A stretch of 64,000 bases of DNA from Saccopteryx bilineata (taxonomy: Eukaryota > Chordata > Mammalia > Chiroptera > Emballonuridae): NCBI RefSeq assembly GCF_036850765.1, contig NC_089494.1:55941809-56005808 (forward strand). Reading direction: 5' to 3'. Position 1 is the stretch's first letter. Every line of letters starts with the position of its first letter. The notes under the pieces were generated by a model that was not told where the DNA came from, did no database searches, and saw nothing but the letters and a program-made list of their open reading frames with translations. The translations under genes and the position numbers were made by a program. Below are positions 23,640 to 35,415 of this stretch, one piece after another.

Positions 23640-24300
23640 AGACAGTTTAACGCCAACAGGAATCTCCAGTTTGGAGGGCAATGAAGAAGGAAACTTTATT
23701 CAGTGCAAAAGGCTCAACTGTGATACATACAGCACAGCTGTGAAAATAGCATAGCTGTGAGGCAGTCCTGGGGACAGATGGCCCTGAGGACAGGCCCCTC
23801 TCTGGCTTGAAAGCTCTGTTCTGCTCTGTGCCAGTCTGCTCTGGCTGTGCCAGGTCTCTTCCTCTCCACTCTGGTGAAACGTTTTTGATGTTGCAGATCA
23901 ATCAGGAAAAAGGCAGTCTTTGGTGGAAAGGAAAAGTACACTCCTGGCACCACAAGGAAGCTGGCTTATATGGAGAGACGTTTTCACCCTTGGTCTCTGA
24001 TTGGTTTGTCCTCATGCAAATAGAAACTCTAAATTCCCACAGTTTGATTGGTCCAAAAGGCACTGTTCTGATTGGTAAAAATAGAGCTGCTCTGATTGGC
24101 TGGAGCTGCACAGCTCTGATTGGATGGAAAAAACTTCGGTCCTATTGGTTGAAATAGGATTCCAGGAACTCCTTTATATGGGCTGGTTCATATGGCGGAA
24201 ACACAGTGCAGACAGGCAGTTCAGTGCAGAGGCAGGAATTTCAGTGCATGTGAAGTGCAGTTTGCATAAGCAACCCCTATGTAGAAATGGCTGCTAGACT
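23640..24300 (-). mobile_element. Putative solo LTR of an endogenous retrovirus
   Basis: Read on the minus strand it has a CCAAT-box cluster (complement of 23999-24148), a TATA-like CATATAAG (about 23966-23974), and the polyadenylation signal AATAAAGTTTCC (about 23687-23698), in the promoter-then-poly(A) order of an LTR. No internal retroviral genes adjoin it. I could not fix the ends or find a target duplication, so limits are approximate. An unrelated promoter-like repeat is possible. Confidence 0.5.
23999..24148 (-). promoter_or_regulatory. Array of six inverted CCAAT boxes, 24-bp spacing
   Basis: ATTGG occurs in six blocks beginning at about 23999, 24046, 24070, 24094, 24118 and 24143, five of them as GATTGG. 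Steps are 47, 24, 24, 24 and 25 bases. The units between are partly repeated (CTGATTGG...GAGCTGC). CCAAT/ATTGG is the NF-Y core site. The regular spacing comes from a short tandem duplication of a 24-bp unit. Confidence 0.75.
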
Positions 24301-24322
24301 CTGTGTTTTAAAATTTGAGCCC

Positions 24323-24537
24323 CAGCCTGTGCAGGGTAGCTCAGTTGGTTAGAGAGTCATCTCAACATGCTGAGGTTTCACGTTTGATCCTGGGTCAGGG
24401 CACATAAAAGAATAACAGATGATGGCAGGAGTAAGTGGAACAAAGAATCAATGTTTCTCTCTTTGTGTCTACAGCTCTCTTTTTTGTTCTCTCTCTCTCT
24501 AAAAAAAAAAAAATCAATATATTAAAGTTAAAAAAAT
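24323..24537 (+). mobile_element. tRNA-derived SINE, diverged
   Basis: Head 'agcctgtgcagggtagctca', B-box-like 'cacgtttgatcctgggtcag', CT-rich tail and A run. Flanked by AAAATTTGAGCCC and AAAATTAGAGCCC (12 of 13) at 24310-24322 and 24538-24550. An older subfamily than A, C and D. Confidence 0.85.
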
Positions 24538-24550
24538 AAAATTAGAGCCC

Positions 24551-25489
24551 AGTTAGCCACTAGGAGCTCCTCTTAATAAGTATTTCTTTCTCAGGGTCCA
24601 CAATAGAAAAAAAAAATTAGCTTTCACAAAACTATCAACTAGATAGAAACTTTGGAAGGAAAAAAGAATTCATGTTCCTCACGGTGACTCTTCCTGTGTG
24701 ACCTATACTTAGTAATAATTTCTAGCTGCTGATCAAACACACAAATATGAGAAATGTCCTTTATTTATTATTTATTCCTAAATGCTCCAATATATTGTAC
24801 ACTAACTTTTAAGCTATCCAAACAGTCACCATTTTTCCTAGAACAGCTTTAAGTGTATGACAAAGTATTTGTTGTATGCTAAGACAGTGTTAACTAATTT
24901 TCTGACTACAGATATATAACTTTTAAAAAACTACAAGTGGTATTAAATTTTAACTCAACATAAACCTAAACTACAGGCAGTGAAATCCTCATTATTGCTT
25001 TTTCAGGGTACTTTCATTTGACTTAATTCAAGGATTACAGAACACATGCTCTAGAATTGAATGAGATTATAAAGACCTTCCCTCTTCATTATATACTAGG
25101 GCTATTTTCCCTCACTGAATTACATATTCAAATGTCCATAATTTTCACCAAATTGTTTATTCAAAATAATTAGAAAACAGAAATCTTTTAAATCTTTTTT
25201 AAATCATGCCTGATATATGCAAAAGATAATTTAGCACTCAATCCACTCTTCCTTCCTAGGACCTGCTCTTTTCCTTCCTCTTTTTTCTCATATAATTTGG
25301 TCTCTATTTCAAATGTTCAGTTTCTATAAGAATCTTGGCTTTTGGAAACCAAACCAGGAAGACTAGCAGGCCTTCAGCTTCCCACTCCACCATATCTCTT
25401 TCCTGAGGAATGAGCCAAGGAAACCATGGAGGAAAGAGAAAAAAAAATACCTAGGAGCAAAAACTAGTAATTTTCAAAATATTATTCTG
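24551..25489. other. Intergenic stretch, no recognised feature
   Basis: AT-rich unique-looking sequence. No frame, RNA gene or repeat can be supported. Confidence 0.45.
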
Positions 25490-25645
25490 TGTAAGGCACT
25501 ATGTTCATCATTTTACTTAATTCATCCTTAAACAACTCTAATGTTGTGTATTGTATTGTTAAATGTTGTAAAGGGTATTATTTATCTTCATTTTAGAATG
25601 AAGGAAACTGAGGCTTGGTAGGTTAGCTTATCATAAAACAGCCTC
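25490..25645 (-). repeat. MIR-type SINE fragment
   Basis: 'gtaaggcactatgttcatca' to 'aggaaactgaggcttggtag' is a reverse-oriented MIR/MIR3 with the diagnostic GGAAACTGAGGCT core. Confidence 0.75.
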
Positions 25646-25751
25646 TAGGATAACCTCCTTATAGTCACTCTCTTGGGCCATTCCCTCCCTGGTCCCCGAC
25701 TCCCAAAGTGTGGGATGACCCTAGCAATTCAGTTCTAAAAAAAGAAATACA

Positions 25752-26131
25752 TGGCCCTGGCCGGTTGGCTCAGCGGTAGAGCGTCGGCCTGGCGTGCGGG
25801 GGACCCGGGTTCGATTCCCGGCCAGGGAACATAGGAGAAGCGCCCATTTGCTTCTCCACCCCCCCCTTTCCTCTCTGTCTCTCTCTTCCCCTCCCGCAGC
25901 CAAGGCTCCACTGGAGCAAAGATGGCCCGGGCGCTGGGGATGGCTCCTTGGCCTCTGCCCCAGGCACTAGAGTGGCTCTGGTCACGGCAGAGCATCGCCC
26001 CCTGGTGGGCAGAGCCTCGCTACTGGTGGGCGTGCCGGGTGGATCCGGGTCAGGCGCATGCGGAAGTCTGTCTGACTGTCTCTCCCCGTTTCCAGCTTCA
26101 GAAAAATACCAAAAAAAAAAAAAAAAAAAAA
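25752..26131 (+). mobile_element. tRNA-derived SINE, family A, young copy
   Basis: A near-consensus head (GGCCCTGGCCGGTTGGCTCA), B box GGTTCGATTCC, and a long A tail of more than 25. The duplication AAAAAGAAATACA lies just left of 25752 and at about 26134-26146. One internal CAGAGCATCGCC unit is missing compared with the copies at 33095 and 40101. Confidence 0.95.
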
Positions 26132-26146
26132 AAAAAAAGAAATACA

Positions 26147-28639
26147 GCAAAAATAATGAGATGTCACTTTTGAAATTAGGCTGTACTTTCTCTTACCTGT
26201 TCACTCTGATGAAAGCCAGCCACCATTTTGTGAGCTGTACCAAGGAGAGGTCTCCCATCAGTGGCAGGGAACAGCTAATAACGACCTGAGGTCTAATAAC
26301 AACCACGTGAGTGTGCCTGGAAGGGACCCTCACCAGTTGAACCTCCAGATGACTGAAACCCTGGCAAACACTTTGATTATGGCCTTGTGAGAGACCCCGA
26401 GTCACCGGGCTGGGCTAAGCTACACCAGATTCATGACTCAGAAAATGTGAGATAATCAATATTGCTTTAAGCACTAAGCTTTAGAGTAGTTAACCAACAT
26501 ATTTAAACTTAGGTGATTTGGCTCTGGACATGCACTACTGCTCCCTAGCACTTGGGACTGGCTCTCTAAGCTTCCCCCGTAGAGGCCACCACTTGTGGCC
26601 AAGCCTACGATGCTCCCTCCTCTTTTCCAACGGCCTGGGTAGTGCCGAGATTCTAGCACACAGCACACACCATAATCAACTCCTTCTGCAGTCCCAAAAA
26701 GATTCCTTGTTTTTTTTCTACTTGCACTACAAGGTCATTATTGATCATTGCTATTGGATTATGACTCAGAAATATCCATTTTTATCACCACTTCATTTAT
26801 TTCTCTTGGTTTCTCTGCTTTCTCTTCTTTCACTGCTTCCAAGCTCTTTTGTTGTTCTTCTTTACTCTTAGACTCCATTTTCCTCTTCATCTCCACTTTC
26901 TCCTTAAACTATTTTCTCCTTCTGTTTTCACTTACAAAAAAATAAAAAAGCACTATTTGCCTTCTGGAAACTTAATATGTGTCTGAAAAGAACAGATTTC
27001 TGGAAACAGCATCAGAAAGAAAAACACAGGTGGGGGTGGTGCAAGATCCCTTCTTCCGTGGGTTTCCTGTTTTTGTTCCCACCCACCTCCCGTATCAAAA
27101 CATCCCCTGTGGCACTTAAAAGCTGTTGGCTACCCCAATTAAAGTGTTTTCACAGAAGCTGTCAGAAATAGTTCCAAGAGCACTTTTAAGTTATTACATG
27201 TGGGTTACATAAGCACTGGAGACTCGTTAAAACATTCAAAATATAATACGAATTGAGTCACACAACAGTGGATCAATGCTTCAGCTTTTTAGTGTGACTA
27301 ACATGGTCAGCTGAGATTTAGGCACCCTGGACAAAAACACATCTTAAAGAAAATCAATAAAAGAATATTCTTTGTTCATTCCAGAAATCTATAGTCCTAG
27401 CTTTAAAATATATATATATATGACTAAAATTACTTTGTATTTGGGTTCACTATGCCTTTAGGTATAGCCAGAACAGAACCAGTCACGTTAGAAATTGGAT
27501 ATAGGATCCAAAGGTAGTTCTTTATTTGATGTAAATTAATCTTAACTTCCTTAAGGGACCTACACACTGGGTTGTGTGAAAGGGGAAAAAACAACAAGAA
27601 TAAAAACTGTCAAGGCACTCTTCGAAACCCAAATGGATGGTATGTCTTAACCTCCTTCTGAATTCCTCATGATAACTAATGTGGCATGCTAGGTGGGACA
27701 GTTCTTCCTAGAGCTCTGCAGACACGTAGTGTCCTGTGCCCCTTCCTCATCCATACCTCCTCCTTCTAAAAATGCCAGTAGCATGGCATGATGAAAAGAC
27801 CACCTTAACCACCCTTACACATTTCCAAACATCCCATTTCAGTTTATTACTGCTGTCCCCCTAAAAAAATACCCTAAGTAGTGCTTAGGTGTTCTAGTAT
27901 GCCAGATCCATCCCCACCCACCTCCTCTGTAAGAAGGCATTTGGGCTTTATGGGAAAAGAGATGAGGGAGGATCCTTAGGTCAGTGCAGTGTTCCCAGGC
28001 CCTCTGGTCTCCTAGAAAACGGTCATTACTCAGCTCACTGCCCTTCACAGCTCAAGTCAACAGCTAGTGTCATACATGAGCTGATCATCATATATAAAAT
28101 CAACCCTTGTTAATACATGATTGAATGAGAAGTTTCTCAAATGCGACACTTTGAAAATAACCTTGTTGCACAACTGATTTACCCAATTATACCCTGGTAA
28201 AAGGAAGGGATGTTCTTTTTGATAAAAAGTTATATTGCTATGAGAGTAATAAGAAGATTCAGTAAAATAATTTGTTTCTAGACTCTGATGTATCAGTGAG
28301 AATTAGATACCAAAGGAAGAGTCTACTAAATTAAAGATTTGGAATAGCTTCAGAAGAAAAAAAGGGGGGGGAGGGGGGACTCTCGTATATCTACAAAGAA
28401 CAAAACATTAAAATACCAAAAATATTCTGAAAAAATCACCACATTAAATATTCCCTCAATAGTTTATATTAAGTTCACTGTAATTATTTTTATCTCACTG
28501 GATCATAGATGAAGAAGTTACCTTTGATGAGGTATGTTTGATTTTGCACAGAAAAGAGTCCTGGAAATTCTGACTTTTCCACTAGTCCAGCCTAAAAGTT
28601 TCCTAAGCAATGTTATCCTAGAAGATTATAACCAAGATT
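26147..28639. other. Intergenic stretch, no recognised gene
   Basis: About 2.5 kb without supported features. A G-run (AAAGGGGGGGGAGGGG) lies near 28361-28378 and a short (TA)n at 27410-27421. The frame at 26518-26871 is a Leu/Ser-rich translation of CT-rich DNA with no domain. Confidence 0.4.
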
Positions 28640-29110
28640 TTGTTCTTTTTTTAAAAGAAATCTAATAAAGTAGATTTGACATGCAATATTATATTAGTTG
28701 TGAGTGTACAACATAGTGATTTGACATTTATCTATCTTACCATGTAATCACCACAATAAGTCTAGTAGCCATGACCATGGAAAGTTATTATGATATTATT
28801 GACTACATTCCCTGTGCTATACACCAGTGTTTTTCAACCGCTGGTCCACCAAAAATTTCATGCCGGTCCACAAAAGAGAAAAGAGATTATGGAACCAATA
28901 ATTATAGGCTCTATAATCTTCACACAACAACATCAGGGTTGTTAACTCTTTCATGGACTAGCACGAAATTTCTGGCAGACCAACATGAAGTTTGTACCCT
29001 TTCTTCTTCTTCACCTTTTCACCTACCCCCCACCCCCAACCTCCCCTCTGGCAACCGTCAGTTTGTTTTCTGTCTCTATGCAAACAGGACTGTATTAAAC
29101 AAATAGCTTT
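28640..29110 (-). mobile_element. Old LINE-1 3'UTR fragment, split by a MITE
   Basis: 'caatattatattagttgtga' to 'atgtaatcaccacaataagt' and, beyond the inserted MITE, 'gtttgtaccctttcttcttc' form the reverse complement of an L1M-type 3'UTR. Compare the + strand fragment near 7660-7846. Confidence 0.65.
28825..28985. mobile_element. hAT-like palindromic MITE
   Basis: It starts CAGTGTTTTTCAACCGCTGG. The left 'gctggtccaccaaaaatttc' mirrors the right 'gaaatttctggcagacca', so the two halves fold on each other. No clean 8-bp duplication is visible; the right end seems truncated. Confidence 0.65.
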
Positions 29111-29119
29111 TTTACAGTG

Positions 29120-30125
29120 AAAGAAACAATAATCAAAATGAAGAGACAACCCTACTGAACAGGAGAAGATATTTGCAAAGGGTATAACCAATAGAGGTTA
29201 ATATGAAAAATATATAAGGCGCTCTACTGTTCAAAATCAAGAAACAAATACTCTAATTTAAAAAATAGGCAGAGGCCCTGGCCGGTAGGCTCAGTGGTAG
29301 AGCGTCGGCCTGGCGTGCAGGAGTCCCGGGTTCGATTCCTGACCAGAGCACACAGGAGAAGCGCCCATCTGCTTCTCCACCCCTCCCCCTTTCCTTCCTC
29401 TCTGTCTCTCTCTTCTCCTCCCGCAGCCAAGGCTCCATTGGAGCAAAGTTGGCCGGACGCTGAGGATGCTCCATGGCTTCTGCCTCAGGCGCTAGAATGA
29501 CTCTGGTTGCGACAGAGCAACGCCCCCGGTAGGCGTGCCGGGTGGATCCCGGTCAGGTGCATGCAGGAGTCTGTTTGACTGCCTCCCCATTTCCGACAAA
29601 AAAAATAATAAATAAAGGAAAAAAATAAAAAATAAAAAATAGGCAGAGGACCTGAATAGACATTTCTCCATAGAGGACATACAGATATATAAACAGATAA
29701 TCAACATCACTAATCATCAGAGAAATACACACAAAACTACAATGAGCTGTCACATCACACCTGTCAGAATGGCTACTACCAAAAAAATCAATAAATAACA
29801 AGTGTTGGCAAGGATGTGGAAAAGGAAACACTTCTGCACTGTTGGTGAGATGTAAATTAGTACACCACTGTGGAAAACAATATGGAACTCCTCAAAATAT
29901 TAAAAATATAACTACAATTTGACCCAGCAATTTCACTTTTGGTATTTCCTGAAAAAAAATGAAAATACTAATTAGAAAAGATATATATGCAGCCCTATGT
30001 TTATTGCACCATTATTTATAATAACCAAGATATGGAAGCAACCTATGTGTCCATCCATAGATGAATCGATAAATATGTGGTATATATGTACAATGGAATA
30101 TTATTTCAAAAGAAAAAAAAAGACT
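29120..30125 (+). mobile_element. Old LINE-1 ORF2 C-terminal fragment, split by a SINE
   Basis: Recognisable ORF2 text: 'ctgaatagacatttctccat', 'cacacctgtcagaatggcta', 'ccatccatagatgaatcgat' and 'caatggaatattattt'. All frames are broken. A family A SINE sits at 29275-29633. Confidence 0.85.
29275..29633 (+). mobile_element. tRNA-derived SINE, family A
   Basis: GCCCTGGCCGGTAGGCTCAG head, B box GGTTCGATTCC. The duplication AAAAAATAGGCAGAGG flanks it (29260-29275 and 29634-29649). The end lost the usual TTCAG and is replaced by ACAAAAAAAATAATAAATAAA. Confidence 0.93.
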
Positions 30126-30284
30126 GTTCTTTGAAATACTCATAGTTCAGAGCCTCTAGTGCAGTCTTTTCCATGGTACTCTGGGACCATTTTTTGTTAA
30201 AGATACAATCACTAGCCTGTTATCTATACTAGTGTCTCAGGCAGGCTTCAGAGGGAAGCAGAAACCTGCTTAATAATGAGACTG

Positions 30285-30619
30285 GCCTGACCAGATGGTG
30301 GCACAGTGGATAGAGCGTCGGACTGGGATGCGGAGGACCCAGGTTCGAGACCCCAAGGTCTCCAGATTGAGCATGGGCTCATCTGGTTTGAGCATAGCTC
30401 ACCAGCTTGGACCCAAAGTTGCTGGCTTGAGCAAGGCATTACTTCATCTGCTGAAGGCCCACGGTCAAGGCACATATGAGAAAGCAATCAATGAACAACT
30501 AAGGTATCGCAATGAAAAACTGATGATTGATGCTTTTCATCTCTCTCCATTCTTGTCTGTCTGTCTCTATCTATCCCTCTCTCTGACTCTCTCTCTCTGT
30601 CCCTGTAAAAAATAATAAT
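30285..30619 (+). mobile_element. tRNA-derived SINE, family D
   Basis: Head GCCTGACCAGATGGTGGCAC, B box GGTTCGAGACC, body with 'agctcaccagcttggaccca' and 'gagaaagcaatcaatgaaca', then a CT block and TAAAAAATAATA tail. The flanks AATAATGAGACTG and AATAATAAGACTG (12 of 13) are at 30272-30284 and 30620-30632. Confidence 0.92.
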
Positions 30620-30632
30620 AATAATAAGACTG

Positions 30633-30996
30633 AATTACTGTGGTAAATTTATTACAGTGCCAATAATATCACAATGAAAAAATTCCCTGTTAGATATTTC
30701 ATAATGATTTAATCAGTGTTTCTTAGGAATTAAGAACCTATTATGGGCAGTGATGGCAATGACAAATTTCCAGGGCCTTCTTTTAAAATCTATAATTTAT
30801 TAAATGAACTTAATCTAGGGAAGGCTCTGATCTGAATTTTTCTTGTGGAATTCTTACCATAGCGGTGAGGTAATTAAAAAATATTCAGCATACCAAATAA
30901 GCCTAACTTTTTCTAGCATCTATCTAGTGCTAATACCTATTGTGGCAGATATAGAAATACACCCTTCAAATATTCACTTTTCTCAAGAAAGGGTGA
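30633..30996. other. Intergenic stretch, no recognised feature
   Basis: AT-rich sequence. It may belong to the diverged LTR of the ERVL element downstream, but I cannot show this. Confidence 0.35.
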
Positions 30997-31004
30997 CCTT
31001 CAAC

Positions 31005-31362
31005 CAGTGGTAGTCAACCTGGTCCCTACTGCCCACTAGTGGGCATTCCAGTTTTCATGGTGGGTGGTAGCGGAGCAACCAAAGTATTGATATGAATAAA
31101 AAGATAGATTTAACTATAGTAAGTTGTTTTATAAAGATTTATTCTGCCAAACTTAGCGAAAATCCGACATAAAATGCTTGGTAAGTCATTATTATTATAT
31201 GCTTTAATTTGCTGTAACTCTGCTTTATAAATTTTATAAAGTAAAGTTACTTCCCTACTTTATAAATCACCATTACTGTGGAACCAGTGGGCGGTTAGAA
31301 AATTTTACTACTAACAGAGATACAAAAGTGGGTGGTAGGTATAAAAAGGTTGACTACCCCTG
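31005..31362. mobile_element. Non-autonomous hAT transposon (CAGTGGTAGTCAACC ends)
   Basis: Left CAGTGGTAGTCAACCTGG and right GGTTGACTACCCCTG are inverted repeats. The 8-bp duplication CCTTCAAC is exact at 30997-31004 and 31363-31370. The same family, in opposite orientation, forms the host element of the antisense L1 at 46534-53679. Confidence 0.95.
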
Positions 31363-31494
31363 CCTTCAACTATTAATTCCTTCAGATGGGTCTCAGTTTT
31401 TGAACTCCAGTTATGTTCTTGTTGGGATGGCCTCAGCTAACCAAGCAAGATATGCTACGAGGGCCGAAACTGTCATCTAATGCAAGACTCTTCT

Positions 31495-31691
31495 AAATAA
31501 TTTTTTAAAGTTTACTTATTCATTTTAGAGGAGAGAGAGAGAGAGAGGGAGAGAGAGAGAGAAGGAGGAGGAGAAGAGCAGTTAACACCAACTTCTTTAT
31601 GTGCCTTGACCAGGCAAGCTCAGGGTTTCAAACCAGTGACCTCAGTGTTCCAGGTCGACGCTGGATCCACTGCGCCACCACAGGTCAGGCC
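31495..31691 (-). mobile_element. tRNA-derived SINE, family C
   Basis: Minus strand: GGCCTGACCTGTGGTGGCGC head, GTTTGAAACCC B-box region, CT block and A/T tail. The 13-bp duplication GCAAGACTCTTCT is exact at 31482-31494 and 31692-31704. Confidence 0.93.
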
Positions 31692-33094
31692 GCAAGACTC
31701 TTCTTACAGGTAATCCTCACTCGGGGTCTTTCTGTTGGGCTTTCAGAGATTCTGCCCGATCTGCATTGTTGTCTGTTGATTATTCCTGCTCCATCTGGCT
31801 TCCTGTCTTTTCCTTCCACAGGTGTTACTCCCCAGTAAACTTTTCATACTCTTGTTTCATCTTTGTTCACTTCTCAGAGGACCCAAGTGGCACAACGGTA
31901 CCAGGAATGACACAAAACGGTAAACTGGGATTTTGAGACTGGATTCCTCACTGCCCGAGGCCCCATTACAGGCAATATATGGGGAACAATTAGTCCTTGG
32001 AACAATATGGTAGTGCAACTGCTAAAACCTTTTACTGGCAGGTAGCACTGGAACATAATACTACATAGGGAGAGTTTATTGACTTTGGGGAGCTCTCTTT
32101 GAATATAGGATTAAACACTCTGGAAAGGACCCAAGAGGGTGGAGCAAATTCTCTGCCAGGGTAACTTCTAGACACCTGGAGAAAGCAATGCCTGAATTAC
32201 CATGGCCGACCCTGGTGAAAGGAAATAAAAAGCCTAGAAAAGAGGATATCCTAGAGTGAACAGATCATTTTAAGGCCAGAAAATGACTTTCCACAGGACA
32301 GCCAGAGGACGTATTTCCCAAGACCAACACGAATGTACTAGTAAAAGGGGCACTAGCATCACAGAGGCATCCAGTGCTGGCTCCACTTTACAGGTCAGGC
32401 CTGATCTTAGAAGGGCTGCTACAAAACTTGGTTCACTAGGAGCAGTGAGGATACTGAAGACCTGAAGTAATAGAGGCTTAGGCAACACTTAACCTTTAGA
32501 AACTGGGGGGGGGTCACAATTATAGTGACCAGAATGTTGGAGCATCAGTCAAAAGTTGTGAAGATGATTAACAGAACAGTGTAACTGAGAACAAAATATA
32601 TGAACAGCCAATGAGAGTTGTTTAATATCCATAAGAAAGAATGAATGGGTAGAAGGCTGATGTGCATAACCCCAATAAAAAGTCACAATCTCCTGCCTAG
32701 TTCCTGGACCTGTACCAGTTTTTACACAATTGACTGAACACACACCATGCAATACCACGTCAAGTATATATTTTAATGATTCCTGTGAACCTCCCCCAAA
32801 GGTACCACTTGCACTTATTTCAGTGACTATTCACTGGGGAAAGAGCAATACTTCCACATATTTTGAGGACTATTGGAAACAATGTCAGCATTGATATTGG
32901 TACCTAAATAACTGAAGCAACATTATAACTCTCCTATTGGAATGGAGGGATACGGAGGTCAGGAAATAAATGGAGTTATGGCCAGAATTTTATTCACAGA
33001 TCAGATCAGTGGTCCCATATGTTTAACTGGGATTGATACACTTAACACTTGCAATAAGTTTCATGTATTATCCTTGACTTTAAGAGTAAGAGCT

Positions 33095-33486
33095 GCCCTG
33101 GACGGTTGGCTCAGTGGTAGAGCATCGGCCTAGCGTGCAGAGGACCCAGGTTCGATTCCCGGCCAGGGCACACAGGAGAAGCACCCATTTGCTTCTCCAC
33201 CCCTCCGCCGCACTTTCCTCTCTGTCTCTCTCTTCCCCTCCCGCAGCCAAGGCTCCATTGGAGCAAAAGTTGGCCCGGGCGCTGGGGATGGCTCTGTGGC
33301 CTCTGCCTCAGGCGCTAGAGTGGCTCTGGTCGCAACATGGCGATGCCCAGGATGGGCAGAGCATCGCCCCCTGGTGGGCAGAGCGTCGCCCCTGGTGGGC
33401 ATGCCGGGTGGATCCCTGTCGGGCGCATGCGGGAGTCTGTATGACTGTCTCTCCCTGTTTCCAGCTTCAGAAAAATGAAAAAAAAA
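33095..33486 (+). mobile_element. tRNA-derived SINE, family A (second insertion at this site)
   Basis: Head GCCCTGGACGGTTGGCTCAG, B box GGTTCGATTCC, TTCAGAAAAATGAAA tail. It carries the long form of the internal repeat (ATCGCCCCCTGGTGGGCAGA and GTCGCCCCTGGTGGGCATG). It is flanked by AAGAGTAAGAGCT at 33082-33094 and 33487-33499, and lies directly before another SINE sharing that target. Confidence 0.95.
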
Positions 33487-33499
33487 AAGAGTAAGAGCT

Positions 33500-33871
33500 A
33501 TCCCATCCTGGCCAGTTGGCTCAGTGGTAGAGTGTCAACCCGGCGTTTGGAAGTCCCAGGTTCAATTCCCAACCAGGGCACACAGGAGAAGCGCCCATCT
33601 GCTTCTCCACCCTTCCCTCTCTCCTCTCTATCTCTCTCTTCTCTCCCGCAGCCAAGGCTCCATTGGAGCAAAGTTGGCCTGGGCACTGAGGATGACTCCA
33701 TGGCCTCACTTCACGTTCTAGAATGGCTCCAGTTGTAACAAAGCAATGCCTCAGATGGGCAGAGCATCACCCGCTAGTGAGCTTGCCAGGTGGATCCCTG
33801 TCAGGCACATGCCAGAGTCTGTCTGTCTGTCTCCGTGCTTCTCATTTCAGAAAAAATACAAAGAAAAAAAA
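33500..33871 (+). mobile_element. tRNA-derived SINE, family A (first insertion at this site)
   Basis: The head CATCCTGGCCAGTTGGCTCA and the body are more diverged than in its neighbour. The target duplication can be read as AAGAGTAAGAGCTATC, present before it (33487-33502) and after it (33872-33887), so this older copy came first. Confidence 0.92.
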
Positions 33872-34804
33872 AAGAGTAAGAGCTATCTCAGTGCAGAAGG
33901 CCAAGCAGAAGTCTTTGAAACTGTCTCTTCTGACCAAGAAGGTAAATCTGAAACAATATCATAATGTCATAGGAATGATGAAGCAATGATATCCTGAAAT
34001 ATACAAAGGATGCAGGAATAATAGTTTCCATACCTTCTCCAGAGACCGGATGAATTAACAGAATGACTGTAAACTACCTGAAGCTCAATCAAGTAGCAGC
34101 CCTAATTACAGCTGCCATGCCAAGCAACATCATTGCTAACACAGAAGAGTACAGCTCATGTACAAGTTATGTGGTCATTTATTTCAAGAATGTATTCTTT
34201 GCTTTCTCAATCAAGAAACACAATCAGAAATGTCCACATAAAATAAACATACAACAACAATTTGTATTGACACTTTTGCCCCAGGGCTATGTTACTTTGT
34301 CTCTCTCTCTCTCACAATATGATCCAAACATATCTGAATCAAGTGAAAATCCTATGGAGTATCGCAATGATTCTTTATGTCCATGGCATCGTGCTGATCA
34401 AACAGGTTGACAAAAAGGTGGGTAGCATGCTGGAGCTTTGTGCTCTAGAGTGTGGGAAATCTACCTTATGAAGAATCAGGAACCTGTCTCTTCCTTAAAG
34501 GTTTTAAGGGAACAGTAGTCAGGACAGTGCTAGAATATCCCCTTCAAAGTTAAATAAATAAACGAACAAACCAAAAAAATAACAAAAACAAAAAACAAAA
34601 CCCAAATTGCAGCCTCCTGCATCCCCTGCAAGAAAATAGAAAGCACAATGCCCAGGAGGCTGCTTTGGGTTCTGTAAGCAACATACTCCACACCGAGGAA
34701 TAGTTTTCTGGCCCATACACCAGGTAACATAAAAGGCCTCAGTTTTACATCCCCACAAAAGGGCTCTGCAGAAAGTCTGAGCAGTGGCATAAGAACCCTT
34801 TTCT

Positions 34805-35036
34805 TTTTTTTAATTCAGTGAGAGGAGGGAAGGCAGAAATGGATTCCCACATGTACCCCGACTGAGATCGACCCAGCACGTCCACTAGGGGGCGATGTTC
34901 TTCCCATCTGGGGCGTTGCTCCATTGCTCAGCAACCAAGCTCTTCTTAGCGCCCGAGGCGGAGGCCATGAAGCCATCCTCAGCTCCCAGTGCCAACTCAC
35001 TCCAATTGGGCCATGGCTGCAGGAGTGGGAGAGAGA
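34805..35036 (-). mobile_element. SINE 3' part, family B, truncated
   Basis: The minus strand carries the body with TTGGTTGCTGAGCAATGG, GGGCTGAGGATGGCT-like text and 'gggagtc' near the end. The tRNA head is missing. A family B relative is at 56651-57004. It ends where the + strand SINE begins, making an inverted pair. Confidence 0.8.
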
Positions 35037-35039
35037 GAA

Positions 35040-35415
35040 AGGTCCTGGCCAGTTGGCTCAGCAGTGGACTGTTGGTCCAGCACATGGAAGTCCCAGGTTC
35101 AATTCCCGGTTTGAGAACACAGGAGAGGCAACCATCTGTTTCTCCACCCCTCTCCTTCCTCCTCTCTCTCTCTCTCTCTCTCTCTCTTCCTCTCCCGCAG
35201 CCATGGTTTCAACAGTTTGCACAAGTTATCCTGGGTGCTGAGGATAGCTCCATGGCCTTGCCTCAGGCACTGAAATAGCTCAGTAGCCAAGCAACAAAGC
35301 AGCGGCAAGATGGACAGAGCATCACCCTGTAGGGGGCTTGCCAGATGAATCCTGGTTGGGGCGCATGTGGGAGTCTGTCTCTCTGCCTCCCTGCCTCTCA
35401 CTTAACAACAACAAC
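35040..35415 (+). mobile_element. tRNA-derived SINE, family A/B, diverged
   Basis: Head GGTCCTGGCCAGTTGGCTCA, B box GGTTCAATTCC, CT block, body with 'gctgaggatagctccatggc' and tail AACAACAACAAAAAA. It lies tail-out against the truncated minus-strand copy. Confidence 0.88.

Noticed and set aside
26518..26871. 117-codon frame
   Set aside because: Ser/Leu-rich translation of CT-rich sequence; no splice sites, domain or repeat of known origin.
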